DNA of 64,000 bases from Bacteroidota bacterium (GTDB lineage: Bacteria; Bacteroidota; Bacteroidia; Flavobacteriales; Weeksellaceae): positions 1-64,000 of the forward strand of contig JAFAGO010000004.1 in the NCBI GenBank assembly GCA_023422635.1, given 5' to 3'. Below are positions 1 to 8,462 of this stretch, in pieces. How positions within the stretch are numbered: position 1 is the first letter of the stretch; every line of letters begins with the position of its first letter. The notes under the pieces are model-generated. The model was not told the DNA's origin. It worked only from the letters and a program-made list of their open reading frames with translations, and ran no database searches. Made by a program: the position numbers and the translations under genes.

Positions 1-28
1 GGTCTCTGATTTTCAGGGGCCTTTTTTT
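1..28 (+). terminator. Intrinsic terminator of an upstream gene outside the window
   Basis: Nine-pair stem GGTCTCTGA / TCAGGGGCC with a 3-base loop, followed by seven T. It ends a plus-strand transcript that enters from the left. Confidence 0.8.
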
Positions 29-77
29 ATGTTTGATGCTGATCGCCTTCACTTTTAAGCAATACAATCAAAAAACA

Positions 78-85
78 TATATTTG
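78..85 (+). promoter_or_regulatory. -7 box of the symporter gene
   Basis: TATATTTG matches the Bacteroidota -7 consensus TAnnTTTG and lies 24 bases before the ATG of the symporter gene. Confidence 0.6.
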
Positions 86-109
86 TAATTGAAGTAAGAA
101 ACAAATTAT

Positions 110-1537
110 ATGAATTTTAAGACAGTAAAGATTATCACGCTGATAACAGTGTTGTTTGCAGCGGTTATTCACGGTATTAATTATTTTAATCCACTATCCA
201 ATACCATAATCGTTGCCGCAAACATCATTTTTGCTTTAGGTTTAGTGTTGTATGCAATCTTTAAAAAACATCTTACCACTTGGATTTTAGTCAGTATTGT
301 AATTGGGATTATTCTCGGTAGGGATTTTCCCGGCGTGGCACTTTCTCTTCAACCTTTAAGTCAAGGATTCATAAAATTGGTAAAAACCATCGTTGGGCCA
401 ATTTTGTTTGCGACATTAGTTTACGGAATTGCAGGTCATTCAGATCTTAAACAAGTCGGCCGAATGGCTTGGAAATCTCTTTTGTATTTCTATTCCGCAA
501 CAACACTGGCTTTATTTATTGGATTGGCAGCAATCAATATTTCACAGGCGGGTGTTGGGATTGATGCTTCAAAAATTCCGCATCATGATCTTCCCACTCA
601 AAATACGGTAAAAGAGGCAGACTTAAAAGCACTTGAAAACATACCTGAGAGTAGCCATTGGATTTATAAAACAACCTCTTTCTTCAGAGATATTTTCCCA
701 GAAAATATTATAAAATCAATTTACGAAAATCAAGTTTTGCAAATTGTGGTGTTCGCGGTAATCTTTGGTATTGGCCTTGCGCAACTTCCAGAAAGTAAAA
801 AGAAACCTTTGGTGGACTTTATGGATAGTTTGGCGGAAACAATGTTTAAGTACACGCACATTATCATGTATTTTGCGCCGGTTGGTGTGGGAGCCGCAAT
901 GGCGTATACGGTTGGGCACATGGGAATTGATATTTTAAAGTATTTATTCCTACTTCTTCTTACCTTATATTGTGCATTAATTGCATTTATATTGCTGGTT
1001 TTGCTTCCTGTTGCATTGTACATTAAAATCCCCATTAGAAAGTTTTTTGAAGCGATAAAAGAACCGGTTTCTATTGCTTTTGCAACCACCAGTTCGGATG
1101 CAGCGCTTCCTGTAGTGATGCAGAATATGGAACGATTTGGAGTTCCTCGAAAAATCGTATCATTTGTTGTTCCTACAGGATATAGTTTTAATCTCGATGG
1201 CACAACGCTTTATCTTTCTTTGGCTTCCATTTTTGTGGCTCAAGCTGCAGGAATGCACCTTTCTTTTGGGCAACAAGTTTTGATCTGTGTAACGTTAATG
1301 ATTACTAGTAAAGGCGTGGCTGCAATTCCAAGAGCTTCATTGATTATTTTAATTGCAACAGCAGATCAGTTTGGTTTACCGCTGTTTATTATTGCCGCAA
1401 TTTTGGGGATTGATGAATTAATGGATATGGGGCGAACTTCTGTAAATGTAATTGGCAATTGTCTTGCATCCTGTGTAATTGCAAAATGGGAAGGCGAATT
1501 TGATATGGAAAAAGCCCGGAATTTCGAGGAAGAATAA
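110..1537 (+). CDS. Dicarboxylate/amino acid:cation symporter (DAACS family)
   Basis: Multi-pass inner-membrane carrier of the GltP/DctA type that imports glutamate/aspartate or C4-dicarboxylates with Na+ or H+. Family hallmarks are visible: the serine-rich re-entrant loop TTSSDAALPVV (about residues 325-335), the GYSFNLDGTTLY motif (about 358-369) that forms the substrate and cation site, and the C-terminal DELMDMGRTSVNVIGN segment. At 475 residues it is longer than the usual 420-440 because of an N-terminal extension holding about two extra hydrophobic segments. Monocistronic: a terminator precedes it and the next gene converges on it with 2 bases between. Substrate (glutamate, aspartate or dicarboxylate) cannot be decided from sequence. 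Confidence 0.9.
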   Translation: MNFKTVKIITLITVLFAAVIHGINYFNPLSNTIIVAANIIFALGLVLYAIFKKHLTTWILVSIVIGIILGRDFPGVALSLQPLSQGFIKLVKTIVGPILFATLVYGIAGHSDLKQVGRMAWKSLLYFYSATTLALFIGLAAINISQAGVGIDASKIPHHDLPTQNTVKEADLKALENIPESSHWIYKTTSFFRDIFPENIIKSIYENQVLQIVVFAVIFGIGLAQLPESKKKPLVDFMDSLAETMFKYTHIIMYFAPVGVGAAMAYTVGHMGIDILKYLFLLLLTLYCALIAFILLVLLPVALYIKIPIRKFFEAIKEPVSIAFATTSSDAALPVVMQNMERFGVPRKIVSFVVPTGYSFNLDGTTLYLSLASIFVAQAAGMHLSFGQQVLICVTLMITSKGVAAIPRASLIILIATADQFGLPLFIIAAILGIDELMDMGRTSVNVIGNCLASCVIAKWEGEFDMEKARNFEEE

Positions 1538-1539
1538 AC

Positions 1540-2487
1540 TTATTTTAAAAGCTGAAGATTTTTATCCAAAAGCGCAATGTTTCTTTTCAGTCCTGCGAAT
1601 TTCGTACGTTTAACAGGCGATTTACGGAAAATCTCTGAGAAAATTTCTTGGGTAATTTCTTGCCAGTCTTCACGCTTGAACTTCTTCAGAAATTCATTGG
1701 GCTGGAATTTAGGTTGTAAATGCGGCACAGAAAAACGATTCCATGGGCAAACATCTTGACAAATATCGCATCCAAACATCCAATTTTCCATCTTATCAGT
1801 AAAATAATCTGGAATTTCATTTTTTAACTCAATCGTTGCATACGAAATACATTTGCTGCCATCCACAATTTTATCGGATACGATTGCATTTGTAGGGCAA
1901 GAATCGATGCATTTTCTGCAGGTGCCACAATGTTGAGTGGTTTCGTGATCATATACCAATTCTAAATCGCAAATAATTTCTGCCAAAAAGAAAAAAGAAC
2001 CTTTCTGTTTGGATATTAAATTAGCATTTTTACCAATCCATCCCAATCCGGATTTTCTCGCCCAGCTCCTTTCCAAAACCGGCGCAGAATCCACAAAAAT
2101 GCGAAACGAAAAATCCCCAATTTCTTCTTGAAGTTCAAAAAGCATTTCTTTTAAAACATCTTTAATTACTTCATGATAATCTTGTCCGTACGCGTATTTT
2201 GAAATTTTTAAACCATCTAAATGAGAAATTTCTTCCTCAGGAAAATAATTATACATCAATGAAATTACAGATTTTGAACCTTCCACTAACAATCGGGGAT
2301 CTAACCTTTTGTCAAAGTAATTTTCCATATAGCCCATTTCCCCATGATAGTTATTTTTAAGCCACTTTTCAAGATGGGGCGCATCCTCTTCCAAAAAATC
2401 AGCTCGAGAAATACCACAGCCATCGAAACCAAATTTCAGCGCTTTATCGTGTATAACTTTTGTGTATTTTTCTGCTGTACTTTTCAT
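1540..2487 (-). CDS. queG: Epoxyqueuosine reductase QueG
   Basis: Cobalamin-dependent iron-sulfur enzyme that reduces epoxyqueuosine to queuosine in the tRNA wobble position, the last step of queuosine synthesis; cytosolic. It carries the two ferredoxin-like cysteine clusters CGTCRKCIDSCP and CDICQDVCPWN in the second half, plus the N-terminal DUF1730-type region. The reading frame extends seven codons further upstream (to 2508), but a perfect -7 box TAGTTTTG lies inside that extension, so the start is placed at the ATG followed by KSTAEKY, giving 315 residues, normal for QueG. Confidence 0.93.
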   Translation of the reverse strand: MKSTAEKYTKVIHDKALKFGFDGCGISRADFLEEDAPHLEKWLKNNYHGEMGYMENYFDKRLDPRLLVEGSKSVISLMYNYFPEEEISHLDGLKISKYAYGQDYHEVIKDVLKEMLFELQEEIGDFSFRIFVDSAPVLERSWARKSGLGWIGKNANLISKQKGSFFFLAEIICDLELVYDHETTQHCGTCRKCIDSCPTNAIVSDKIVDGSKCISYATIELKNEIPDYFTDKMENWMFGCDICQDVCPWNRFSVPHLQPKFQPNEFLKKFKREDWQEITQEIFSEIFRKSPVKRTKFAGLKRNIALLDKNLQLLK

Positions 2488-2496
2488 ATTCGATTG

Positions 2497-2504
2497 CAAA
2501 ACTA
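2497..2504 (-). promoter_or_regulatory. -7 box of queG
   Basis: TAGTTTTG on the minus strand, ending 9 bases before the chosen ATG. It decides the start codon of queG, because the longer frame would begin upstream of the transcript. Confidence 0.5.
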
Positions 2505-2515
2505 ACATTATTTAT

Positions 2516-2523
2516 TAAATTTG
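2516..2523 (+). promoter_or_regulatory. -7 box of the rhodanese gene
   Basis: TAAATTTG on the plus strand, 41 bases before the rhodanese ATG and back-to-back with the queG promoter. Confidence 0.5.
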
Positions 2524-2564
2524 TCTGGTTAAGTAATGGGTAAAATCTTAAAAATAGTATACAT

Positions 2565-2852
2565 ATGTCATTAATAGATGTTTTAAAATCAGGAAGTTAT
2601 ACGCTTATTGATGTTCGTGAACCTTTAGAATTAGAAATGGACGGAGCGATTGATGGAGCACAAAATATTCCACTTGGTGAAGTTGAAGAACGTAAGGAAG
2701 AAATTCTTTCAGTAGAAGGTCCCGTTGTTTTATTTTGTCGTAGCGGGAATAGAAGTGGCAAAGCTTTAGAATTTTTAACTGCAGAAGGTCTTAAAGACGG
2801 TTATAACGGCGGTGGCTGGGCAGAATTAAAAGAAACTTTGGAAAGTTTATAG
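2565..2852 (+). CDS. Single-domain rhodanese-like sulfurtransferase
   Basis: A 95-residue single rhodanese domain, the GlpE/PspE size class. The start of the fold is IDVREPLELEMDGAIDGAQNIPLGE; the active-site loop is CRSGNRSG with the persulfide-forming cysteine at residue 58. Such proteins move sulfane sulfur from thiosulfate or a protein persulfide to an acceptor; the partner is not evident here. No signal peptide, so cytosolic. A strong terminator follows. Confidence 0.9.
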   Translation: MSLIDVLKSGSYTLIDVREPLELEMDGAIDGAQNIPLGEVEERKEEILSVEGPVVLFCRSGNRSGKALEFLTAEGLKDGYNGGGWAELKETLESL

Positions 2853-2873
2853 TTCTAAAATCAAATGAAATCT

Positions 2874-2898
2874 AAAGAGCAGTTTTTGCTCTTTTTTT
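2874..2898 (+). terminator. Intrinsic terminator after the rhodanese gene
   Basis: Perfect stem AAAGAGCA / TGCTCTTT with a 5-base loop, followed by a T run. Confidence 0.85.
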
Positions 2899-3131
2899 AT
2901 GCTTTGTTGATAATGAAATATCTATTACTTTTCCAGAATTAAATCTGATTTTACTATCATCTCTTTTTGATTTTAAAAATGGAAATTACAAGAGCAGGAT
3001 TAATTTTAATTATTTTATAATTGAAAATCAGCAGTGTAAAGGTTTTTATGATTTTTTCATTATGGTCGAATTCGCTATTTGGCACGATTTTTACAATTAG
3101 TCTCAACGTAAAATTAAAAATAATAGAAATT

Positions 3132-3695
3132 ATGAATGCTATTAAAAAAACCATTTTGGCTGCTGGAATCATTTCTGCAGGTTTGGTAAGTGCACAAAGC
3201 GCTGATATGAAAAATATGTTGAAAGTGGGTGCAAATGTTGGGGTAGCAGTCCCTTCAGAAAATGCTTCTTGGGCTGCAGGTTTGGATGTTGCTTATCAAA
3301 ACTTAATTACACCAGGATTTGGTTTGGGTATTGCAACAGGATATACACATTATTTTGGAAAAGAGAATAATGGTGTCGATAATAATGATTTCGGTGTTGT
3401 TCCTGTAGCTGCATTGGTTAGAATTTATCCTAAACAAACCGGTTTTTATTTAGGTACTGATTTAGGATACGGATTCATCACTGGAGATGATAAAGTTGCT
3501 GAAAACAGAGCAGTTGATCGCCCTGATGGTGGTTTCTACATTAAACCAGAAATCGGATACCATAACAGAGATTGGAACTTTGCTGTTCAATATCAAAAAG
3601 TATTTACAGGAGATAAAGGTCAAATTGGTGACCAAGATTACAGTGCAGGAAGTATTGGTGCAGCTGTATCGTACAACATTCCACTAGGGAAATAA
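3132..3695 (+). CDS. Small outer-membrane beta-barrel protein
   Basis: A 187-residue protein with a Sec signal peptide (MNAIKKTILAAGIISAGLVSAQS, cleavage after about residue 21) and alternating, aromatic- and glycine-rich strands ending in VSYNIPLGK, as in 8-stranded OmpX/OmpW-like barrels of Flavobacteriia. The frame is open upstream to 3021, but that extension lies in front of the signal peptide and is not part of the protein. Function unknown; monocistronic between two terminators. Confidence 0.75.
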   Translation: MNAIKKTILAAGIISAGLVSAQSADMKNMLKVGANVGVAVPSENASWAAGLDVAYQNLITPGFGLGIATGYTHYFGKENNGVDNNDFGVVPVAALVRIYPKQTGFYLGTDLGYGFITGDDKVAENRAVDRPDGGFYIKPEIGYHNRDWNFAVQYQKVFTGDKGQIGDQDYSAGSIGAAVSYNIPLGK

Positions 3696-3721
3696 ACGAT
3701 TTTTAAAGATGATATAAAAGG

Positions 3722-3749
3722 CCTTTTCAATTTTTTGGAAAGGTTTTTT
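3722..3749 (+). terminator. Intrinsic terminator after the beta-barrel gene
   Basis: Stem CCTTTTC / GGAAAGG with an 8-base loop, followed by six T. Confidence 0.75.
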
Positions 3750-3771
3750 ATTTCAGTGGTAAAACTTTTGT

Positions 3772-3779
3772 TATATTTG
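3772..3779 (+). promoter_or_regulatory. -7 box of glk
   Basis: TATATTTG, 17 bases before the glucokinase ATG. Confidence 0.55.
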
Positions 3780-3796
3780 AGAATAAACATCAAATT

Positions 3797-4840
3797 ATGA
3801 ATTCAAAGTTCAATATGCCTCTCTACTCACCAGGCAAAGACGAATCGAAAGATTTCAGTTTCGTGATTGCAGATATCGGCAGACACAATGCATATCTTGC
3901 ATACGCGCAGTGTAAAAATGGTCATGTAGAAATTACAGATGAAAAAAAATACAGCGTAAAAGATTTTAAATCGGCTGCAGAACTCATTCAGAAGTTCACA
4001 TCAGAGCAGCAATTTACGTCAGCGCATAAAATTTCAATTGCCGTTCCAGGTCCAGTCGTAAATGGGAAATGCGAAACTCAAAATCTTCCTTGGGTTGTAG
4101 ATGCCGCTTCGCTTGAAAAGGACCTTAATGTGGAAAAGGTCCATTTAATCAACGATTTGGAAGCTATCGCGTATAGTTTTTTAGAATTTGATAAAGATTT
4201 GTTAGAAGTTCTTCACACTTCCGATCATAAAATTCGAGGGAATGTTGCTGTTCTCGCACCAGGAAAAGGTTTGGGTGAAGCGGGAATGTTTTGGGATGGG
4301 GAAAGTTTACGCCCATTTGCGACCGAAGGTGGCCACACCGAATTTTCACCAAGAAACGATTTTGAAGTAGAATTCTATCAGTTTCTAAATAAAATCTACG
4401 GAATTGTAACGTGGGAAAATGTTCTTTCAAAAGAAGGTTTGTACAATATTTACCGATTTCTTCGGGATGTTGGTCGACATCCGGAACCAGAAGAGCTTAA
4501 AAGAAAAGTTGAATCTGAAGATTTTTTAAAGGAACTTGTAGATGCAGCGAAAACTAAAGATTACGGATTGGTTAATCTTACCATCGATATGTACACGGAA
4601 TTCCTCGCAAGAGAAGCCAATAATTTGGTTTTAAAATTAAAAGCTGTTGGCGCCCTCATTATCACAGGCGAAATTCCAGATGTTTTATTTGATGTTATTC
4701 AGAAAGATAAATTCTATAAAGATTTCATTATCTCCGATAAAATGGATTATATTCTGAAAGATGTTCCCATATATGTCGTTCGAAATAAGAAAGGCATTTT
4801 GCAAGGAGCAGCTTCATATGGCGCGTTTATCGAATGTTAA
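3797..4840 (+). CDS. glk: Glucokinase (Glk family, non-ROK)
   Basis: ATP-dependent phosphorylation of glucose to glucose 6-phosphate. The 347-residue protein matches the bacterial Glk/hexokinase-type fold (PF02685), not the ROK family: N-terminal phosphate-binding strand FVIADIGRHNAYLAY, the sugar-binding region IAVPGPVVNGKCETQNLPWVVD and HLINDLEAIAYS (catalytic Asp in NDLEA), the PGKGLGEAGMFW loop and EGGHTEFSP. The usual N-terminal GGT(N) motif is changed to DIGRHNAY, so activity is likely but not certain. Monocistronic, with its own promoter and terminator. Confidence 0.85.
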   Translation: MNSKFNMPLYSPGKDESKDFSFVIADIGRHNAYLAYAQCKNGHVEITDEKKYSVKDFKSAAELIQKFTSEQQFTSAHKISIAVPGPVVNGKCETQNLPWVVDAASLEKDLNVEKVHLINDLEAIAYSFLEFDKDLLEVLHTSDHKIRGNVAVLAPGKGLGEAGMFWDGESLRPFATEGGHTEFSPRNDFEVEFYQFLNKIYGIVTWENVLSKEGLYNIYRFLRDVGRHPEPEELKRKVESEDFLKELVDAAKTKDYGLVNLTIDMYTEFLAREANNLVLKLKAVGALIITGEIPDVLFDVIQKDKFYKDFIISDKMDYILKDVPIYVVRNKKGILQGAASYGAFIEC

Positions 4841-4846
4841 AAACAG

Positions 4847-4873
4847 AAGGAAGTCGAAAGATTTCCTTTTTTA
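4847..4873 (+). terminator. Intrinsic terminator after glk
   Basis: AAGGAA / TTCCTT stem with a 10-base loop and a T run. Confidence 0.65.
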
Positions 4874-4942
4874 TTTGAAGCGAAAGTGAGTATACATAAC
4901 ATACGATATAGAAGAAAACAAAATCAATAAATGCAATTAAAG

Positions 4943-4969
4943 GCGCAGCTTTTCTGCGCTTATTTTTTT
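4943..4969 (+). terminator. Second terminator, immediately before the hydrolase gene
   Basis: GC-rich stem GCGCAG / CTGCGC followed by a T-rich tract that ends 12 bases before the next ATG. Either a back-up terminator for glk or the end of a short transcript between 4874 and 4969. Confidence 0.6.
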
Positions 4970-4976
4970 AATTTTG
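4969..4976 (+). promoter_or_regulatory. -7 box just before the hydrolase ATG
   Basis: TAATTTTG overlaps the terminator T tract and ends only 4 bases before the ATG, which would make the transcript start at or next to the start codon. Confidence 0.35.
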
Positions 4977-4980
4977 AATT

Positions 4981-5622
4981 ATGAAAGTCTACATAATTAG
5001 CGGTCTTGGCGCTGATGATAAGGTATTGGAAAAATTAGAGTTTAATAAAGCAATTGAACCTATTTTTATTCATTGGAAAATTCCGCAACGTGGCGAACAT
5101 TTTCATCATTATGTAGAAAGAATGGCTGAAGAAATTGATGAATCCGAACCTTTCGGTCTTTTGGGATATTCCTTTGGTGGTATTATGGTTCAGGAAATTA
5201 ATCAAATTAAACCTGCTGTAAAAACTGTAATTTTAGGAAGTATTAAATCAGATAAAGAGAAATCCAAACTTATTCGTGCTGGAGAAATTACTCATATCCC
5301 ACGCTATTTGCCGGAAAGTTTGTTCAATGAAAAGTCAACAGTTGCGTACGCTTTTTTAAGAAAGCTTTTTGATCCTAAAAATCCGCGCTTGCTGCAATAC
5401 TTTCGAGTGAAAGATCCTTATTATTTAAAGTGGAGCATCGAGAAAATATCCGAATGGAAATTTGAGGAAAAGCCGAATGTTATTCAAATTCTTGGCGATC
5501 GTGATATTGTATTTCCGATAAAATATTCCAAACCCGATTATGTAATTCCCGGTGGGACACATCTTTTTCCAGCGACAAAACATCGACAAGTATCAGAAAT
5601 TTTAAAAGAAATCTTTAAATAG
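4981..5622 (+). CDS. Alpha/beta-hydrolase fold protein
   Basis: A 213-residue cytosolic serine hydrolase. A nucleophile elbow LGYSFGG places the Ser at residue 64, a likely acid is D173 or D175 in ILGDRDIVFP, and the catalytic His is H194 in PGGTHLFP, so the full triad is present. Short for the family, with a minimal cap. No signal peptide. Substrate unknown; esterase or thioesterase activity is the cautious guess. It lies 27 bases upstream of sdaA on the same strand, so the two may be co-transcribed. Confidence 0.8.
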   Translation: MKVYIISGLGADDKVLEKLEFNKAIEPIFIHWKIPQRGEHFHHYVERMAEEIDESEPFGLLGYSFGGIMVQEINQIKPAVKTVILGSIKSDKEKSKLIRAGEITHIPRYLPESLFNEKSTVAYAFLRKLFDPKNPRLLQYFRVKDPYYLKWSIEKISEWKFEEKPNVIQILGDRDIVFPIKYSKPDYVIPGGTHLFPATKHRQVSEILKEIFK

Positions 5623-5649
5623 GTATCTTTACCGCAATTCAACGTATTT

Positions 5650-7068
5650 ATGCAATCCATCTCTGTTTTTGAAATTATTAAAGTAGGAATTGGCCCGTCC
5701 AGTTCGCACACCATGGGGCCTTGGAATGCCGCCGAATTATTCTTGGATCTTATCCGAAGCAAGTATAGTATTGAAGAGGCTAAAGAAGTTTTTGTTGAAT
5801 TTTTTGGATCTTTAGCTAAAACAGGAATTGGCCATGGCACCGATATCGCTGGCATGCTCGGCCTTGCGGGAGAAAATTTTAAAACAATTGACACTTCAAA
5901 AATAGAAGAGAAGGTTCAACAAATAAAAGTGGATAACGAGATTCTTTTAGGAAATGAAAAAGCAATTCCATTTGTATACGGCTATCATCTCATTCTTAAC
6001 AAAACAGAAACGTTACCTTTTCATCCCAACGGAATGATTTTTAAGGCTATTTTAGAAAATGGAGAACAAATAACACAAGATTATTACTCTGTTGGTGGTG
6101 GTTTTGTAGCAACCAAAGAGGAAACTTCTGTAAGCGAAGGTTGCATTCGAACGCTTTATCCTTGCCATCACGGGAAAGATGTTCTCGCGTATTGTGATAA
6201 ACTTGGAATTCAACGGTTTTCGGATCTTATTTTTCTGAATGAAGAAAGCTGGCGAACAAAAGAAGAAACGGAGAAAGAAGCACTTTATATTTGGAAACAA
6301 ATAAAGGAATGTATTTACAAAGGCGTGAATAAAGAAGGAATTTTACCCGGCGGCTTGAATGTTTCCCGACGGGCTCCCGGAATGAATCGTAAATTATTAG
6401 GCGATAAAAGATATAAAAATATCGATCAGTGGTTTCAAATGGTTGTCGATGCAGAGGAAACATTTACCACAATAAACAAATGGGTATCTTGTTTTGCACT
6501 TGCTGTAAATGAAGAAAATGCAAGTTTTGGAAGAATAATTACAGCTCCCACAAATGGTGCAAGTGGGGTTATTCCTGCTGTTTTAATGTATGCACAAGCT
6601 TTTACGGAATTTACAAAAGAAGAGGATATTATTCGCTTTCTGTTGGTGGCAGGCGAAATAGGAACGCTGTTTAAAAAGAATGCTACCATCTCTGCTGCGA
6701 TGGGAGGTTGCCAAGCAGAAGTTGGTGTTTCTTCCGCGATGGCAGCTGCAGGCCTTACTGAAATTATGGGTGGCACACCTGCTCAAGTTTTGCAAGCTGC
6801 CGAAATAGCAATGGAGCATCATTTGGGTTTAACTTGCGATCCTATTGCAGGTTTAGTGCAAATTCCCTGCATTGAAAGGAACTCAATGGGTGCAATAAAA
6901 GCGATTACCGCAGCCAATATTGCAATTGAGAGCGATCCTTCCAAAGCGAGAGTTTCTCTTGATCAAGTCATACAGAGTATGTGGGAAACCGCGCTAAGTA
7001 TGAGCGATCGTTTTAAAGAAACCTCAGAGGGGGGATTGGCAATTGCTGTAAATGTGGCGGAATGTTAA
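5650..7068 (+). CDS. sdaA: L-serine ammonia-lyase, iron-sulfur type
   Basis: Deaminates L-serine to pyruvate and ammonia using a [4Fe-4S] cluster. The 472-residue single chain carries the beta domain first (GPSSSHTMGPWNAA near residue 16) and the alpha domain after (TAPTNGASGVIPAV, then GGCQAEVGVSSAMAAAGL, the LTCDPIAGLVQIPCIERNSMGA segment with cluster cysteines). Length and domain order match the fused proteobacterial and Bacteroidota form. The stop overlaps the stop of the convergent tail-sheath-like gene by 4 bases. Confidence 0.93.
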   Translation: MQSISVFEIIKVGIGPSSSHTMGPWNAAELFLDLIRSKYSIEEAKEVFVEFFGSLAKTGIGHGTDIAGMLGLAGENFKTIDTSKIEEKVQQIKVDNEILLGNEKAIPFVYGYHLILNKTETLPFHPNGMIFKAILENGEQITQDYYSVGGGFVATKEETSVSEGCIRTLYPCHHGKDVLAYCDKLGIQRFSDLIFLNEESWRTKEETEKEALYIWKQIKECIYKGVNKEGILPGGLNVSRRAPGMNRKLLGDKRYKNIDQWFQMVVDAEETFTTINKWVSCFALAVNEENASFGRIITAPTNGASGVIPAVLMYAQAFTEFTKEEDIIRFLLVAGEIGTLFKKNATISAAMGGCQAEVGVSSAMAAAGLTEIMGGTPAQVLQAAEIAMEHHLGLTCDPIAGLVQIPCIERNSMGAIKAITAANIAIESDPSKARVSLDQVIQSMWETALSMSDRFKETSEGGLAIAVNVAEC

Positions 7069-8438
7069 TTCTCACTTTGTAGCATAATCTTTTTATCAAT
7101 CGATATATTGATGAATTCAGCTGGCCTAAAAATGGCAATTCCAAAATCAATATTGATGTTTTTTTCAATGGAATTAAAATCTGAAATCTGGTCATTAATT
7201 TTGCAATTTACATAATATGCCGTTGAAGGTTCTAAGCCTTGCAATGCACCAAGTTGCCAATAATGATGTAAAAAATCGTTCACTACATTTAGTACTAAAT
7301 GTCCATTGTTTGCGGTCCATTGTTCCCTTGGTAGATGATCCAAGCTATTAAGGATGGAAGCTTTAAGCATTTTAACAAAACGTACCACGTTGATATATCG
7401 AAACTTGGAATTGTTACCGTTTAACGTTCTTGCTCCCCATACTAAAGTTCCTTTCCCAGGAATATTACGAATAGAATTGATGCTTTTACCTGTAGAATGA
7501 GAATTTATTTTCGCTTGTTCAACATCATTCATGGAATAAAATAAAGCTTTTTCCAGTAGTGGTAGGATAGAAGGGGCATTCCAAATTCCTCTTTCAGCGT
7601 CGTTTTTTAGATATACATTGGCAATACAGCTGCTAGGTGGTAGAATCACTTTTTTACTTTTAATTCCCAATAAAATTTTTGAATAGAGTTGGGGATCTGA
7701 AGTTTGAAGATCTTGTAAACCGATCTCTTGATTCGCTATACGAACAGCAACATTTTCATCCGAAAAAGAATAGCTCATTTTGGTTTCCAAACTTGGAAAA
7801 TAGGCAGCAGCCGAGGTTAAAAAATCCGGAGAGATGTTACCTAGCAATTCGCGAAAATCTTCAAAATAGTAAGAAATATTTTGCACCTCTTTATAAGGAA
7901 GATCAATAATGAAAAATCGATTTTTGTTTTTACAAATTTCTAATGTTTTTGCCACAAAAGTAGCATATTCTTCATTTGGTAAATATTGCATTTCCGAGAA
8001 GGCAAGTACTGAAAAATCTTCATATTGATCTATAATTTCAAGTGCTTTTTCAAAGTCTTGAATATTAGGTTTTTTAATTTCATTAAAAGAGGCTAATGAA
8101 AGTATAGAAATACTAGAATTGTTGTTTTTAAAGAAATTCTGAATAGAATAATATAGGGTGAATGGATTGTTTTCAATTTCAGAAATAGCAATGCTTCTAG
8201 AATCTTGAGAAGGCATTGTCGCTACAAAATTGCTTCGTTTTGCTTTTCCAAAATACTGCTCAAACTCTTCAAAACAGGAGATTTTCTTCGGTATGTTTAT
8301 CAAAGATTGACCATCATCATCCAACGCAAATTCAGTATATCCAACAAATAATAGGGATGTAGGAATTTCTTTTATCGGTGGTATTGGAGCTATGAACTCC
8401 TTAGGGGAAACCCCTGGAGCGGTATTATTCATCATCAT
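7065..8438 (-). CDS. Orphan phage-tail-sheath-like protein
   Basis: A 457-residue protein with recognisable contractile-sheath features: an N-terminal TAPGVSPKEF...IPTSLLFVGYTE segment equivalent to the usual PGVYIEE...TSI..FVG start, the stretch LPPSSCIANVYLKNDAERG and IWNAPS (about residues 267-290), and the C-terminal VWGARTL...KFRYINVVRFVKMLKASI block typical of sheath C domains. No tube, baseplate, spike or ATPase gene is nearby, and flanking genes are metabolic. It starts 24 bases after tyrA ends on the same strand, so it is probably co-transcribed with tyrA. The N-terminal and middle parts are divergent. It could be a lone remnant or a repurposed sheath fold; no function can be given. 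Confidence 0.75.
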   Translation of the reverse strand: MMMNNTAPGVSPKEFIAPIPPIKEIPTSLLFVGYTEFALDDDGQSLINIPKKISCFEEFEQYFGKAKRSNFVATMPSQDSRSIAISEIENNPFTLYYSIQNFFKNNNSSISILSLASFNEIKKPNIQDFEKALEIIDQYEDFSVLAFSEMQYLPNEEYATFVAKTLEICKNKNRFFIIDLPYKEVQNISYYFEDFRELLGNISPDFLTSAAAYFPSLETKMSYSFSDENVAVRIANQEIGLQDLQTSDPQLYSKILLGIKSKKVILPPSSCIANVYLKNDAERGIWNAPSILPLLEKALFYSMNDVEQAKINSHSTGKSINSIRNIPGKGTLVWGARTLNGNNSKFRYINVVRFVKMLKASILNSLDHLPREQWTANNGHLVLNVVNDFLHHYWQLGALQGLEPSTAYYVNCKINDQISDFNSIEKNINIDFGIAIFRPAEFINISIDKKIMLQSEN

Positions 8439-8462
8439 TTAGTTTTGGCTAAAAATAATAAA

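Noticed and set aside
730..1203. 157-codon antisense frame within the symporter gene
   Set aside because: It is the shadow of the symporter on the other strand; no promoter, no start context and no recognisable domain.
3021..3131. N-terminal extension of the outer-membrane barrel protein
   Set aside because: A typical Sec signal peptide begins at 3132; the extension would bury it.
4931..4984. Short ORF (MQLKAQLFCAYFFNFEL) overlapping the hydrolase start as a leader peptide
   Set aside because: It runs through the terminator hairpin itself, has no run of one amino acid, and no alternative pairing is seen.
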